Positions 1-7,338 of a stretch of DNA of 64,000 nucleotides are shown one piece after another. The position numbers and the translations under genes were made by a program. Positions within the stretch are counted from its first letter, which is position 1. Each line of letters starts with the position of its first letter. The notes below the pieces were generated by a model. It worked only from the letters and a program-made list of their open reading frames with translations, was not told the origin of the DNA and did no database searches. The stretch comes from Streptomyces avidinii (GTDB lineage: Bacteria > Actinomycetota > Actinomycetes > Streptomycetales > Streptomycetaceae): assembly GCF_014650695.1 (NCBI RefSeq), contig NZ_BMVL01000002.1, positions 174,667 through 238,666 of the forward strand, in the 5' to 3' direction.

Positions 1-125
1 ACTGCTACCACCAGCTCCTGCCCATGGCGGAACTGCTCTACTCACGCGGCTCGGGTCTGCGCGCCTCGCGCAACCAGGGCCACGCGATCATCACCCCCGC
101 CGAAGGAGTACCCGATGTCCACTGA
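1..125 (+). CDS. cyclodipeptide synthase, C-terminal fragment
   Basis: Only the last ~40 codons lie in the window (third forward frame, stop TGA at 123-125). The peptide begins [12 protein letters not shown] and continues through [13 protein letters not shown], which matches the C-terminal end of the cyclodipeptide synthase family as I remember it in AlbC (LCYHIDTPITAFL followed by FRAAEGQAYVV). The Tyr of CYH corresponds to a conserved active-site tyrosine (Tyr202 in AlbC). These enzymes use two aminoacyl-tRNAs to make a cyclic dipeptide in the cytoplasm. The stop overlaps the next ATG by 11 bases, so the P450 is translationally coupled. The assignment is short-sequence recognition plus strong context from the CYP121-like neighbour; the amino-acid specificity cannot be judged from this fragment. 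Confidence 0.75.
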   Translation, partial: CYHQLLPMAELLYSRGSGLRASRNQGHAIITPAEGVPDVH

Positions 126-1299
126 CACCCTTCTCGACTTCCCGTTCTCCGCGCGCGGCGACCAGCTCCCGCCCGAGATCGAGGAGCTGCGCAGCGAGCC
201 GGTGAAGCGGGTCCGCACGATAGCCGGGGACGAAGCCTGGCTCGTCTCCTCCTATCCGCTGGCCAAGCAGGTGCTCGAGGATCCCCGGTTCAGCCTGAAG
301 GACACCTCGGCACCCGGCGTGCCCCGCCAGTACGCGCTGACGATCCCGCCCGAGGTCGTCAACAACATGGGCAACATCACCGGCGCGGGACTGCGCAAGG
401 CCGTCCTGAAGGCGATCAACCCCAAGACCGACGGCCTCACCGACTGGATGCGCGCCCAGGCGACGACCCTGGTCGACAACCTGCTGAGCCACGGGGCGCC
501 GGTCGATCTGCGCGGCCTGTTCACCAACCCGTACGCCGAGAACCTGCACTGCCGCATCCTCGGCATTCCCGAGGCCGACGCGCCGCGCCTGGCCGCCAGC
601 CTCGACATCGCGTTCATGAACTCGGCGTGCCCCGTCACCGGCGCCAAGCTCAACTGGGACCGGGACATCGCCTACATGGTGGAACGCCTCGACGACCCGA
701 CCACCACCGGTCTCATCGCCGAGCTCGCCGCCCTGCGCAACGACCCCGCCTACGACCACCTGACGGACGAGATGCTCGCCACCGTGGGCGTCACGCTGTT
801 CGGCGCGGGAGTCATCTCCACCATGGGCTTCCTGACCATGGCGATCGTCTCGCTCCTCCAGCACCCGGAGATGTGGGAGCGGCTGCGCAAGGAGCCGGAG
901 AAGATCCCGGCCGCGGTGGACGAACTCCTGCGCATCAACCTGTCGATCGCCGACGGCCTGCCCCGACTCGCCCTGGAGGACCTCACCCTCGGCGACGTCG
1001 AGGTGAAGAAGGGCGAGCTCATGCTCGTCCTGGTCGAGGCCGCCAACACCGACCCGGATGTGTACCCCGACCCGCACGTCGCGGACATCGACCGGCCGAA
1101 CGCCGGCACGCACCTGTCCTTCGGCGGCGGGCAGCACTACTGCCCGGCGACCGCCCTCGGCAAGCGGCACACCGAGATCGCCATCGAGGTGCTGCTGGAG
1201 AAGATGCCCAACCTCGCGCTCGCCGTGCCGGTCGACCAGCTGGTGTGGCGCACCCGCTTCATGAAGCGCCTGCCGGAGCGCCTGCCCGTTCTCTGGTGA
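115..1299 (+). CDS. CYP121-like cytochrome P450 (cyclodipeptide-tailoring)
   Basis: A 394-residue P450 strikingly close to M. tuberculosis CYP121 (396 residues), the mycocyclosin synthase that couples the two tyrosines of cyclo(Tyr-Tyr). Shared blocks include [32 protein letters not shown]-like [14 protein letters not shown] in the I helix (with the CYP121 Ala233/Ser237 equivalents), DELLRINLS, and the C terminus PERLPVLW. The haem-thiolate Cys is residue 343 in [10 protein letters not shown]. Start ATG at 115 is set by GAAGGAG at 102-108 and overlaps the upstream cyclodipeptide synthase stop. One difference matters: the CYP121 Gln385-Arg386 pair, which lines the substrate pocket, is Met383-Lys384 here, so the substrate may not be cYY. 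Family assignment is firm; the exact reaction is inference. Confidence 0.95.
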   Translation: MSTDTLLDFPFSARGDQLPPEIEELRSEPVKRVRTIAGDEAWLVSSYPLAKQVLEDPRFSLKDTSAPGVPRQYALTIPPEVVNNMGNITGAGLRKAVLKAINPKTDGLTDWMRAQATTLVDNLLSHGAPVDLRGLFTNPYAENLHCRILGIPEADAPRLAASLDIAFMNSACPVTGAKLNWDRDIAYMVERLDDPTTTGLIAELAALRNDPAYDHLTDEMLATVGVTLFGAGVISTMGFLTMAIVSLLQHPEMWERLRKEPEKIPAAVDELLRINLSIADGLPRLALEDLTLGDVEVKKGELMLVLVEAANTDPDVYPDPHVADIDRPNAGTHLSFGGGQHYCPATALGKRHTEIAIEVLLEKMPNLALAVPVDQLVWRTRFMKRLPERLPVLW

Positions 1300-1332
1300 T
1301 CGGGTCGGCGCGCGGGAGCGCGCCCGTCCGAT

Positions 1333-1369
1333 GACGGCCCCGGCCGGGGGGAATCCGGCCGGGGCCGTC
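1333..1369. terminator. bidirectional terminator-like hairpin
   Basis: Perfect 15-bp stem (1333-1347 with 1355-1369) and a 7-base GGGGAAT loop, lying 33 bp after the P450 stop and facing the end of the convergent hydrolase gene. No U tract follows, as is common in Streptomyces. Confidence 0.8.
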
Positions 1370-1398
1370 GCCCTGCCCCGACCGTTCCGGTCCCGTAC

Positions 1399-1438
1399 GC
1401 AAGTCCCGTACCGCAAGTCCCGTTGCCGCAAGTCCCGT
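1399..1438. repeat. three direct repeats of an 11-mer
   Basis: GCAAGTCCCGT occurs at 1399-1409, 1413-1423 and 1428-1438, a 14-15 bp period, with further CCCGTAC fragments on either side. It lies between the P450 terminator and the 3' end of the alpha/beta hydrolase gene. Likely simple local slippage; no function is evident. Confidence 0.8.
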
Positions 1439-1459
1439 ACGTCGGCTTCGTACGGGTGG

Positions 1460-2287
1460 CTACGCCAGGAACGCCGCGGTGCTCGCCACGAACCGCTCCG
1501 CGTCGTCGAGCCAGGGGTAGTGCCCCGCACCCCGCTGCACGACGAACGTGGCGCCGGGGAACAGCGCGGCGGACTCGGCAACCGACCGGGGCGGGCTGTT
1601 CACGTCGAACTCCCCCGCGAGCAGCAGGACGGCCGTCCGGCACCCGGCGAGCGCGGCGCGCGTGGCCTGCGGGTCGAAGGCGCCCTCGGCGGCGAAGAGG
1701 GTGACGGCCTCCGTGTTGTCCGGCCGGGACGCCGCCTGGTGCCGCCGTGCCGCGGCGTCCCACCGGCCGTGGAAGAAGGGGCTGACGGCCTCCCAGTCGC
1801 TGCCGGTGCCCTCGGTGATCGCCTCCAGCGCGGCGAACGCCGCCGGGTACCACGGCTCGTCCCTCCTGAGTCGCGCGACCTCGCGCCGGGCCTCCGCGCT
1901 GATGGTGAGGCCGACGGCCCGGGTGCCCGGGGTGATCAGGGCGAGTCTGCGGACGCGGTCCGGGTACCGGGCCAGGTACTGCGTCGCGGGGTTGGCGCCG
2001 GCCGAGTGGGCGAGCAGATCGGTCCGGGCGAGGCCGAGGTGTGCGCGGAGGGCCTCGATGTCCTCGACGAGGCGGTCGCAGCGGTAGCTGGAGGTGTCCG
2101 CCGGGACCGCGGACCGGCCGGTGCCGCGGAGGTCCGGAACGATCAGCCGGCGGTGCGCGGACAGACCGCCCAGGTCGCCGAGGTAGGAGGAGTCCGCGGG
2201 ACCTCCCGGGACGCAGAGCAGCGGGTCGCCGTCCCCGTGGATGCGGTAGGCCAGCCGGGTTCCGTCAGGTGCGGTGAAAGTGGGCAT
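1460..2287 (-). CDS. alpha/beta hydrolase (proline iminopeptidase-like)
   Basis: A 275-residue alpha/beta hydrolase. The oxyanion-region motif PGGPADS, the strand PDLRGTGRS, nucleophile elbow AHSAG, acid LLAGEFD and base GAGHYPW appear in family order, so the Ser-Asp-His triad looks complete. The closest general type is the proline-iminopeptidase/epoxide-hydrolase-like group; substrate unknown. I chose the ATG at 2287 (MPTFTAPDG). An upstream ATG at 2308 lies inside a palindrome and adds only seven residues. The gene diverges from an HTH gene at 2365, and the perfect palindrome between them suggests joint regulation. It converges on the P450 gene with a shared terminator. Confidence 0.85.
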   Translation of the reverse strand: MPTFTAPDGTRLAYRIHGDGDPLLCVPGGPADSSYLGDLGGLSAHRRLIVPDLRGTGRSAVPADTSSYRCDRLVEDIEALRAHLGLARTDLLAHSAGANPATQYLARYPDRVRRLALITPGTRAVGLTISAEARREVARLRRDEPWYPAAFAALEAITEGTGSDWEAVSPFFHGRWDAAARRHQAASRPDNTEAVTLFAAEGAFDPQATRAALAGCRTAVLLLAGEFDVNSPPRSVAESAALFPGATFVVQRGAGHYPWLDDAERFVASTAAFLA

Positions 2288-2306
2288 GCCGCGGATCCTG
2301 ACAGCC

Positions 2307-2332
2307 ATAACCTGGTTGTACAACCAGGTTAT
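2307..2332. promoter_or_regulatory. 26-bp perfect palindrome, putative operator
   Basis: Half-site ATAACCTGGTTGT is followed directly by its exact reverse complement, giving a 26-bp uninterrupted palindrome. It sits in the 77-bp gap between the divergent alpha/beta hydrolase (start 2287) and HTH gene (start 2365), and is A+T-rich relative to its surroundings. The position suits a dimeric repressor controlling one or both genes. Confidence 0.8.
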
Positions 2333-2364
2333 AAGTAAGGGGCGGCTCGGGGTATAACCGAGGC

Positions 2365-3042
2365 ATGACAGAACCGGAGAGTGAGAGTGCGCACCGGCAG
2401 TCCGGGACGTCCGCCACGGACGGGACTCCCGCGACGCTGACCGAGGAACAGGCCGTACGGATGCTCGCAGGCATGAACGAGGTCATCCGCGCGGGCGAGG
2501 AGATGCGCAGGCTGCGCGCCGAGATGATCAAGCTGTTCGCCGGGTTCGGCTGGACCCAGGACCGGATCGCGCGGATCGCCGACATGAGCCAGCCCGCCGT
2601 GTCCAAGCAGGTGGCGAAGTACGCGGTCGACGCCCCCGCGCGCCCGATGACTCTCGCCCTCGGCCAGTACGACGGCCCGTGGCTCGAAGGGCGGCTGTGG
2701 GGGCTCGCGGAGGTGGTCGCCGAGACGATCGACGGCGCGCGCTGCGCCCGTTACGTCGATGCCCTGGCCCGGGGCCGGAAGCGCTTCACGCCCCGGAACG
2801 TGGATGAGCTGCGGCGCCTGCTCGAAGAGGACCTGAGGCTCCGCCGGGCGGAGCTGTCCGACGACTTCCGGGCTGCGTACGACGAGATCGGCCGCGGCCT
2901 CGACGACCCCCCGAAGGGTCCGGCCGGTACGACGTCACCGGTATCGGCACCGGTATCGGCCTCGGCCTCGGTCCGCCGCACCCTCGCCCACCAGCTGCAA
3001 CGCGACCGGCTGGAGGCCGGCCGGCCGCCGGGCGGGAGCTGA
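2365..3042 (+). CDS. helix-turn-helix DNA-binding protein
   Basis: A 225-residue protein with a helix-turn-helix around residues 60-85 (GWTQDRIARIADMSQPAVSK), resembling sigma-region-4/Xre-like HTH segments. The region after it (LEGRLWGLAEVVAETIDGARCARYVDAL) is helical and not recognised; the C terminus is low-complexity with VSAPVSASASV repeats. GAGG lies just before the ATG. It diverges from the hydrolase gene with a perfect palindrome between them, making it the obvious candidate regulator of that site. No known family name is assigned with confidence. Confidence 0.75.
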   Translation: MTEPESESAHRQSGTSATDGTPATLTEEQAVRMLAGMNEVIRAGEEMRRLRAEMIKLFAGFGWTQDRIARIADMSQPAVSKQVAKYAVDAPARPMTLALGQYDGPWLEGRLWGLAEVVAETIDGARCARYVDALARGRKRFTPRNVDELRRLLEEDLRLRRAELSDDFRAAYDEIGRGLDDPPKGPAGTTSPVSAPVSASASVRRTLAHQLQRDRLEAGRPPGGS

Positions 3043-3051
3043 CCCCCGCCT

Positions 3052-3081
3052 GGGAGCAAGCTCTCAGGAGCGGTTGCTCCC
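3052..3081. terminator. terminator-like inverted repeat
   Basis: GGGAGCAA at 3052-3059 pairs with TTGCTCCC at 3074-3081 across a 14-base loop, 10 bp after the HTH gene stop and about 80 bp before the next start. It may be a weak terminator or an operator for the DUF2690 gene. Confidence 0.45.
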
Positions 3082-3159
3082 ATCCCTTGCGCCTTCCTCC
3101 GCGGCCACCGCGGGACCGATGCTTCCGGCGTGCCCCTTCCTCCTTCCGAAAGGCATGTC

Positions 3160-3591
3160 ATGAAAGCTCGAATCCTCGCCGCCTCGTTGAGCGCCGGCGC
3201 CCTGCTGGCCACCGGGCTGCTGGCCGCGCCCACCGCGTCGGCCGCCGCGGCTGCTCCGAGTTGCGTCGGATCGGCGTGCAACGGCAAGAACCCGGCCGGC
3301 ACCAGCTGCCAGAACGACGCCCGTACGGTCGCCGAGTCCGGCGACCCGATGGGCGCCATGGAGCTGCGCTACAGCCCGTCCTGCCGAGCCGCGTGGGGAC
3401 GATTCAAGATCAACGCACCGTCCGGATCGCGCATAGAGATCAAGAACAACCAGGGCAAGAAGTACACGACCAGCGGCACCGGCAAGTTCTACAGCGTCAT
3501 GATCAACGACAAGGACGTGAAGGCCTGGGCCTGCGGCATCTGGCCCTCCGAGTTCGGTGGCACCAACACCGCCTGCACCGAGGACTACTGA
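3160..3591 (+). CDS. secreted DUF2690 protein
   Basis: A 143-residue protein with a clear signal peptide (MKARILAASLSAGALLATGLL, cleavage near ASA-AAA) and a DUF2690 domain recognised by CVGSACNGKNP, CQNDARTV, the MELRYSPSC strand and WGRF. Four or more cysteines suggest disulphides outside the cell. DUF2690 proteins are common secreted actinobacterial proteins of unknown role. ATG at 3160 is preferred to 3130 because GAAAGG precedes it and the signal peptide begins there. Its stop overlaps the next gene (TGATG at 3589-3593), indicating a two-gene operon of small exported proteins. Confidence 0.85.
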   Translation: MKARILAASLSAGALLATGLLAAPTASAAAAAPSCVGSACNGKNPAGTSCQNDARTVAESGDPMGAMELRYSPSCRAAWGRFKINAPSGSRIEIKNNQGKKYTTSGTGKFYSVMINDKDVKAWACGIWPSEFGGTNTACTEDY

Positions 3592-4025
3592 TGGGCCGCC
3601 GAGCAGCGAAGACCACCCGGACCGACCCGCTCGGCGGCGCCCGGCGCAGGCTCCTCGTCACCGGCGCCGCGCTCGTCGGCACGCTCGCCCTGGCGACCGG
3701 CCCGGCCCTGGCCACCACGGCGAACGTCGGGGGCCAGGTCGGCGGCAGCTCCACGTACTACGGCACCGCCCGCACCGTCACCGCCGACGGCTCGCACATC
3801 TGCCTGAGGGCCGACAGCGGCGGCATCGCCATGAAGGCCTTCTGGTACAAGTGCAGCGACCGCAGCACCCGGGGCGCGGACCGGGAGGTCGGTTCGGGGA
3901 CGCGCCAGCGCCTGGGCTCCGGCTTCAAGGCCGGTACGGTCTACTGCCTCGGAGCAGCGGCGGACGTCGTCAGCCCGAACAAGACCTCCTGGAGCGGAAC
4001 CCTCGACTGGAACGTCTTCTCCTGA
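3591..4025 (+). CDS. small secreted hypothetical protein
   Basis: A 144-residue protein translated from an ATG that overlaps the DUF2690 stop by one base. After basic residues (MGRRAAKTTR) a hydrophobic stretch LLVTGAALVGTLALATGPALA is a typical Sec signal peptide. The mature part, about 100 residues, contains three cysteines and aromatic-rich strands (TYYGTARTV, AFWYKCSDR, TLDWNVFS), suggesting a small beta-rich extracellular domain. I do not recognise the family. Coupling to the DUF2690 gene suggests co-production or interaction of the two exported proteins. Confidence 0.8.
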   Translation: MGRRAAKTTRTDPLGGARRRLLVTGAALVGTLALATGPALATTANVGGQVGGSSTYYGTARTVTADGSHICLRADSGGIAMKAFWYKCSDRSTRGADREVGSGTRQRLGSGFKAGTVYCLGAAADVVSPNKTSWSGTLDWNVFS

Positions 4026-4101
4026 GTCCGGGGCCGTACGGGGATGCCCCGTCCCGGCGACGAGCGTCAACGGGCCGGGGCGGCGACCCCGTTCCCGCCC
4101 G

Positions 4102-5091
4102 CTACAACCAGGCCGCCTGCGCGGCCCGCAGACCGGCCTCGAAGCGGCTGCGGGCACCGAGCCTTTCCATGATCGATGCCATGCTGCGGCGGACGGTGCT
4201 CAGGGACACCCCGAGTCGCCCCGCGGCCGTCTCGTCGGTGAGCCCCTTGGCCAGCAGGGTGAGCAATTCGCGCTCCTGCGCGGTCAGGCCGGTGCCCTCG
4301 TGCCGGGGCTGCTGTGCGCCGAGCGGCAGGCCCACCGCCCATACCTGCTCGAAGAGCCTCGACAGCGCGGTCATCGCCCCGGCCGTGTGGAGGAGTACGG
4401 CGCCGCGCCGGGTGTCCGAGGGATCGAGCGGGACCAGGGCGCTGGTGCCGTCGATGAGGATCATCCGCAGCGGCAGGGTGGGGACCGTACGCACCTCGCC
4501 GCCGTTCTCGGTCAGCCAGCGGGCGTACGCGAGGGTGGGGGCGCTGTTGCGGACACTGTCCAGGCAGACCGTTCGGACCTCCACACCGCGCAGCAGGATC
4601 TGCGCGTCGTTGTGCCGGGCCGCCTCGATCGATGCCGGGGAGTGCCCGCCGCCCGGCATGAACGTACAGACCGAGTCGGTCGCCTTGTTGGCGACCTGCT
4701 CCAGCCGGCTCCGGATGGCATCCATGCCGATCAGGCGCTCGCTGTCGGGTTCGGCGCCACCGACGGCGGGCCCGGCGCAGTCTGCGATCATGCGGGTGAC
4801 CGCCACGTGCGTGTCGTCCAGTTCGCGCCGGCGCCGTTCGAGCTCCTCCTGCCGGCGGCGCAGCAGCAGCTGCAACCCGAGTTCGGGGTGGATCGCCCGC
4901 CAGCCTCCGGGCCGATCCGCCGACCTGCGGAGCAGCGCGAGTTCGGCGAGTCTGTCCAGCGCGTCCCGCACCTGCTGTTCCTCGAGCCCCAGCTGCTCGG
5001 CCATCTGCCCCACGCCCCAGCCCTCGGGCCGCGTGGCCAGCAACCGGTAGACGGCCTCGGTCGGTGTGTCGAGTCCCAGTGCGGACAGCAT
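4102..5091 (-). CDS. TrmB/LuxR-type transcriptional regulator
   Basis: A 329-residue regulator. Residues ~1-60 form a winged-helix like TrmB (GLDTPTEAVYRLLATRPEGWGVGQMAEQLG region), followed by a coiled segment (LLLRRRQEELERRRREL), a middle domain that may bind a ligand (TVCLDSVRNS, MILIDGTSALVPLD), and a C-terminal LuxR-type HTH (LTAQERELLTLLAKGLTDE, VSLSTVRRSM). This two-HTH architecture is frequent in Streptomyces. I place the start at ATG 5091 because GGGGAGGAG precedes it by 9 bases; a GTG at 5112 is also open. Target unknown. Confidence 0.85.
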   Translation of the reverse strand: MLSALGLDTPTEAVYRLLATRPEGWGVGQMAEQLGLEEQQVRDALDRLAELALLRRSADRPGGWRAIHPELGLQLLLRRRQEELERRRRELDDTHVAVTRMIADCAGPAVGGAEPDSERLIGMDAIRSRLEQVANKATDSVCTFMPGGGHSPASIEAARHNDAQILLRGVEVRTVCLDSVRNSAPTLAYARWLTENGGEVRTVPTLPLRMILIDGTSALVPLDPSDTRRGAVLLHTAGAMTALSRLFEQVWAVGLPLGAQQPRHEGTGLTAQERELLTLLAKGLTDETAAGRLGVSLSTVRRSMASIMERLGARSRFEAGLRAAQAAWL

Positions 5092-5191
5092 CCCGGCGTT
5101 CTCCTCCCCCACGTCGACGACTTCTCTTCCAGGCGCAGCAGCATGGGGGGAGGCAGGGCCGGAGGTCTTGTAGGAATCGGAGAACCGGAGT

Positions 5192-5590
5192 TCAGTCCGT
5201 GGCCGTGTCCGGCAGCAGCAGGCTCGTGACCCGGCCCGCCACCCGGTCCAGAGGTGAGCCGGGGCGCAGTCCGCCCCGGCGGGCCGCGAACTGCGAGGGT
5301 GTGAGCCCCGTCATCGCCTTGAACTCACGGATGCAGTGGGCCTGGTCGTGGAATCCGCCGGAGGCGGCCACGGCCGCCCCGTCCAGGCCGAGGGCCTGGA
5401 GGCGCAGCGCACGCTGGAGTCTGGCCACCCGGGCGACGGCCTTCGGCGCCAGCCCCACCTGCTGCCCGAAACAGGCCCGCAGGTGCCGGTCGCTCCAGCC
5501 GACCTGCCGGGAGATGGCGGTGAGGGCCTCCGGCCGGCCGTCGGCACCCCGCCGGAATTCGACGAGAAGGGCACTCCAGCATGAAGTCGC
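5192..5590 (-). pseudogene. AraC-family regulator remnant (C-terminal HTH only)
   Basis: The frame keeps a recognisable AraC C-terminal domain: ISRQVGWSDRHLRACF, then FHDQAHCIREFKAMTGLTPSQF, which is the two-HTH signature, plus a short tail. There is no N-terminal ligand domain. Immediately upstream the sequence becomes antisense to a lipoprotein gene starting at 5581. No Shine-Dalgarno or good start lies near the remaining homology. I read it as an AraC gene truncated at its 5' side by a rearrangement. Confidence 0.7.
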
Positions 5591-6120
5591 GCGTGAAGTC
5601 ACCCGTGAAGTCATTCGCCGCCCTCGGCGTGTTCGTCGTGGGCCTGTCCGCGCTGCTCTCGGGGTGCGCCGACGGGCCACGGTCCGCCGCCGCGACGGAA
5701 CTGCTGGACCGGCAGGGGTACGACGCCGTGCTGCGGCGGAGTTCCCTCAGCTACCGCTGGCCCGCCGACTACCGGCCCGACCTCGACCGGCTCTCCGCGG
5801 ACAGCGCGCCGGGCGGCGGCGAGGCGGCGCTCGCCGGGAGCGAAAGGATCATTCTCGAAATCGCCAACTCATGTGCCTGGTACCGCTCCTGGGACGATGC
5901 ACGAGGCCGTGCGGACCATGCCCGGGCCGAGGAGGCGCTCACGGTTCTGGAAGAGGTGCTGCCCGGCTACGGACCCCAGAACCCGGACGGCCGGCGGTAC
6001 GCCCGTGAGGCCGCCTCCAGGGCCCGGGCCGGTGACCCCTCCCTGGCCCGGCAGTTCACCGAGGCCAACTGCGACGGTGTGATCGCCTGGGACCGGACGG
6101 GCATCGACGCCGAGGGCTGA
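5581..6120 (+). CDS. putative lipoprotein
   Basis: A 179-residue protein with N-terminal basic residues, hydrophobic stretch FAALGVFVVGLSALLSGC and lipobox LSGC (Cys about residue 29), so probably anchored to the outer face of the membrane. The mature part is helical and charged (ERIILEIANSCAWYRSWDDARGRADHARAEEAL, given here only as a region around residues 88-120) with no recognised domain. GAAGGG lies 9-14 bases before the ATG. Two in-frame GTGs a few codons later are alternative starts. The start region overlaps an AraC remnant on the other strand. Confidence 0.75.
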   Translation: MKSRVKSPVKSFAALGVFVVGLSALLSGCADGPRSAAATELLDRQGYDAVLRRSSLSYRWPADYRPDLDRLSADSAPGGGEAALAGSERIILEIANSCAWYRSWDDARGRADHARAEEALTVLEEVLPGYGPQNPDGRRYAREAASRARAGDPSLARQFTEANCDGVIAWDRTGIDAEG

Positions 6121-6148
6121 GCCCGGCGGCAGGTACGGGAGGACCACC

Positions 6149-6607
6149 ATGACCACGATGACCACGACCGGTGCCGGTGCAGGTGCAGGTGCCGGTGCCG
6201 GTACTGCTTCGCCGGTCGGTGCCGGTGCGGGCGGGCGCACCCCGCCGGTGCTGCGCCTCTACCACGAGCTGTTGGCGGATCGGGAGCGGCTGATCGAGGC
6301 GCACCACCGGCTGCTGGCCGAGCAGAACGCCCTGCTGGAACAGATCGACCTGCTGTGCGCACGGTCGACGGCGGCCGGATCCGACACCCCGTGCGGCAGT
6401 CCGCCTCCGCTGTCCCCGGTCCAGCGGCAGGTACTGGTGCTGATGGCCGGCGGGGCGAAGGACGGGGCGATCGCCCGCCGGCTGAACCTCAGCGAGCGCT
6501 CCGTGCGCCGCCAGGTGGAGTCCCTGACCCGGCGAACCGGAGCGAGCAACCGGTTCACCCTGGCTCTCGCCGCCATCAGGATCGGCTGGCTGCCCGCCGG
6601 CCGCTGA
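6149..6607 (+). CDS. short LuxR-type HTH protein
   Basis: A 152-residue protein. The first 30 residues are a low-complexity Gly-Ala-Thr run encoded by GGTGCC/GGTGCA hexamers; residues ~35-70 look like a coiled coil (LYHELLADRERLIEAHHRLLAEQ); residues ~88-150 are a LuxR HTH (LSPVQRQVLVLMAGGAKDGAI, LNLSERSVRRQVESL). It resembles the C-terminal half of the regulator at 4102-5091, including the ending GWL/AWL. No receiver domain is present. GGAGGACC precedes the ATG closely. Likely a co-regulator of nearby exported-protein genes, an inference from location only. Confidence 0.8.
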   Translation: MTTMTTTGAGAGAGAGAGTASPVGAGAGGRTPPVLRLYHELLADRERLIEAHHRLLAEQNALLEQIDLLCARSTAAGSDTPCGSPPPLSPVQRQVLVLMAGGAKDGAIARRLNLSERSVRRQVESLTRRTGASNRFTLALAAIRIGWLPAGR

Positions 6608-6737
6608 ACCCGTCCGCGGTCCGGAACCGGCGCCTGTCCTGCACCGGACAGATGTCCTGTTCGGCCTGGGCAGGACCGACTCCGGCTGCTGGACTGTGTG
6701 TTGCCAGCACACCGATCCGGACAAGGGGAAGATCCTC

Positions 6738-7268
6738 ATGCGCAGCCGAGTCCGCAGCACCCTCGCCACCAGCCTCGTCGGCACCACCGCGGCCCTCGTC
6801 GCCCTGCTCGTGCCCGGCACCGCCCACGCCGCCCCGGCGAAGCTCAGCCACTCCTCCGCCGTGAGCAAGCTGAACGCGACGGGCGGCATCGGCCTGTCCT
6901 CCAGCGGCGGTTGCAGCAACCGCAACAACAGCACCTGCACCTCACTGGAACAGGTCAACGCCGCGAGCATCAGCGATGTCATCACCCTGCGCAAGGCGAG
7001 CAACTGCACCCTCACGATCACGGGCGGGACCGAAGTGGGGCACGCCTCGGGCACCTACAGCCACTGGAACGGCTACAAGATCGACTTCAGCCCGACCAGC
7101 TGCGTCAGCAACTACGTCACCAGCAGCTTCACCCGGATCGCCAACCGCGGTGACGGCGCAGCCCGTTACCGGTCCGCCGCCGGAAACGTCTACGCCCGGG
7201 AAAGCAACCACTGGGACGTCACCTTCTGCGGGGGCAGCTCGGCCTGCACGTCCGCGGCCAGTTCCTGA
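6738..7268 (+). CDS. secreted LAS/M15-like putative zinc peptidase
   Basis: A 176-residue protein with a signal peptide (residues 1-31, ending AHA-AP). The mature part carries SHWNGYKID (His109, Asp116) and ESNHW (Glu155, His158, Trp159). His with Asp at +7 followed by ExxH-W is the zinc-ligand and catalytic pattern of the LAS group (VanX, D-Ala-D-Ala carboxypeptidases, M15), SxHxxGxxxD then ExxHW. Four to six cysteines suggest disulphides. A cell-wall peptidase role is therefore plausible, though the protein is small and the family is not named by me. AAGGGGA precedes ATG 6738. Confidence 0.75.
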   Translation: MRSRVRSTLATSLVGTTAALVALLVPGTAHAAPAKLSHSSAVSKLNATGGIGLSSSGGCSNRNNSTCTSLEQVNAASISDVITLRKASNCTLTITGGTEVGHASGTYSHWNGYKIDFSPTSCVSNYVTSSFTRIANRGDGAARYRSAAGNVYARESNHWDVTFCGGSSACTSAASS

Positions 7269-7284
7269 GCGGTCCCCGGCCGGC

Positions 7285-7318
7285 CGGCGGGGGCGCCGCC
7301 ATCATCACGCCCCCGCCG
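7285..7318. terminator. terminator-like hairpin
   Basis: CGGCGGGGGCG (7285-7295) pairs with CGCCCCCGCCG (7308-7318) over a 12-base loop, between the convergent peptidase-like gene and phosphotransferase gene. Confidence 0.7.
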
Positions 7319-7338
7319 AGCCGCTCCGAGCGGCCCGG

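Noticed and set aside
5660..6200. GGTGCC/GGTGCA repeat as a minisatellite or regulatory repeat
   Set aside because: It lies inside the coding start of the short LuxR gene and just encodes a Gly-Ala run.
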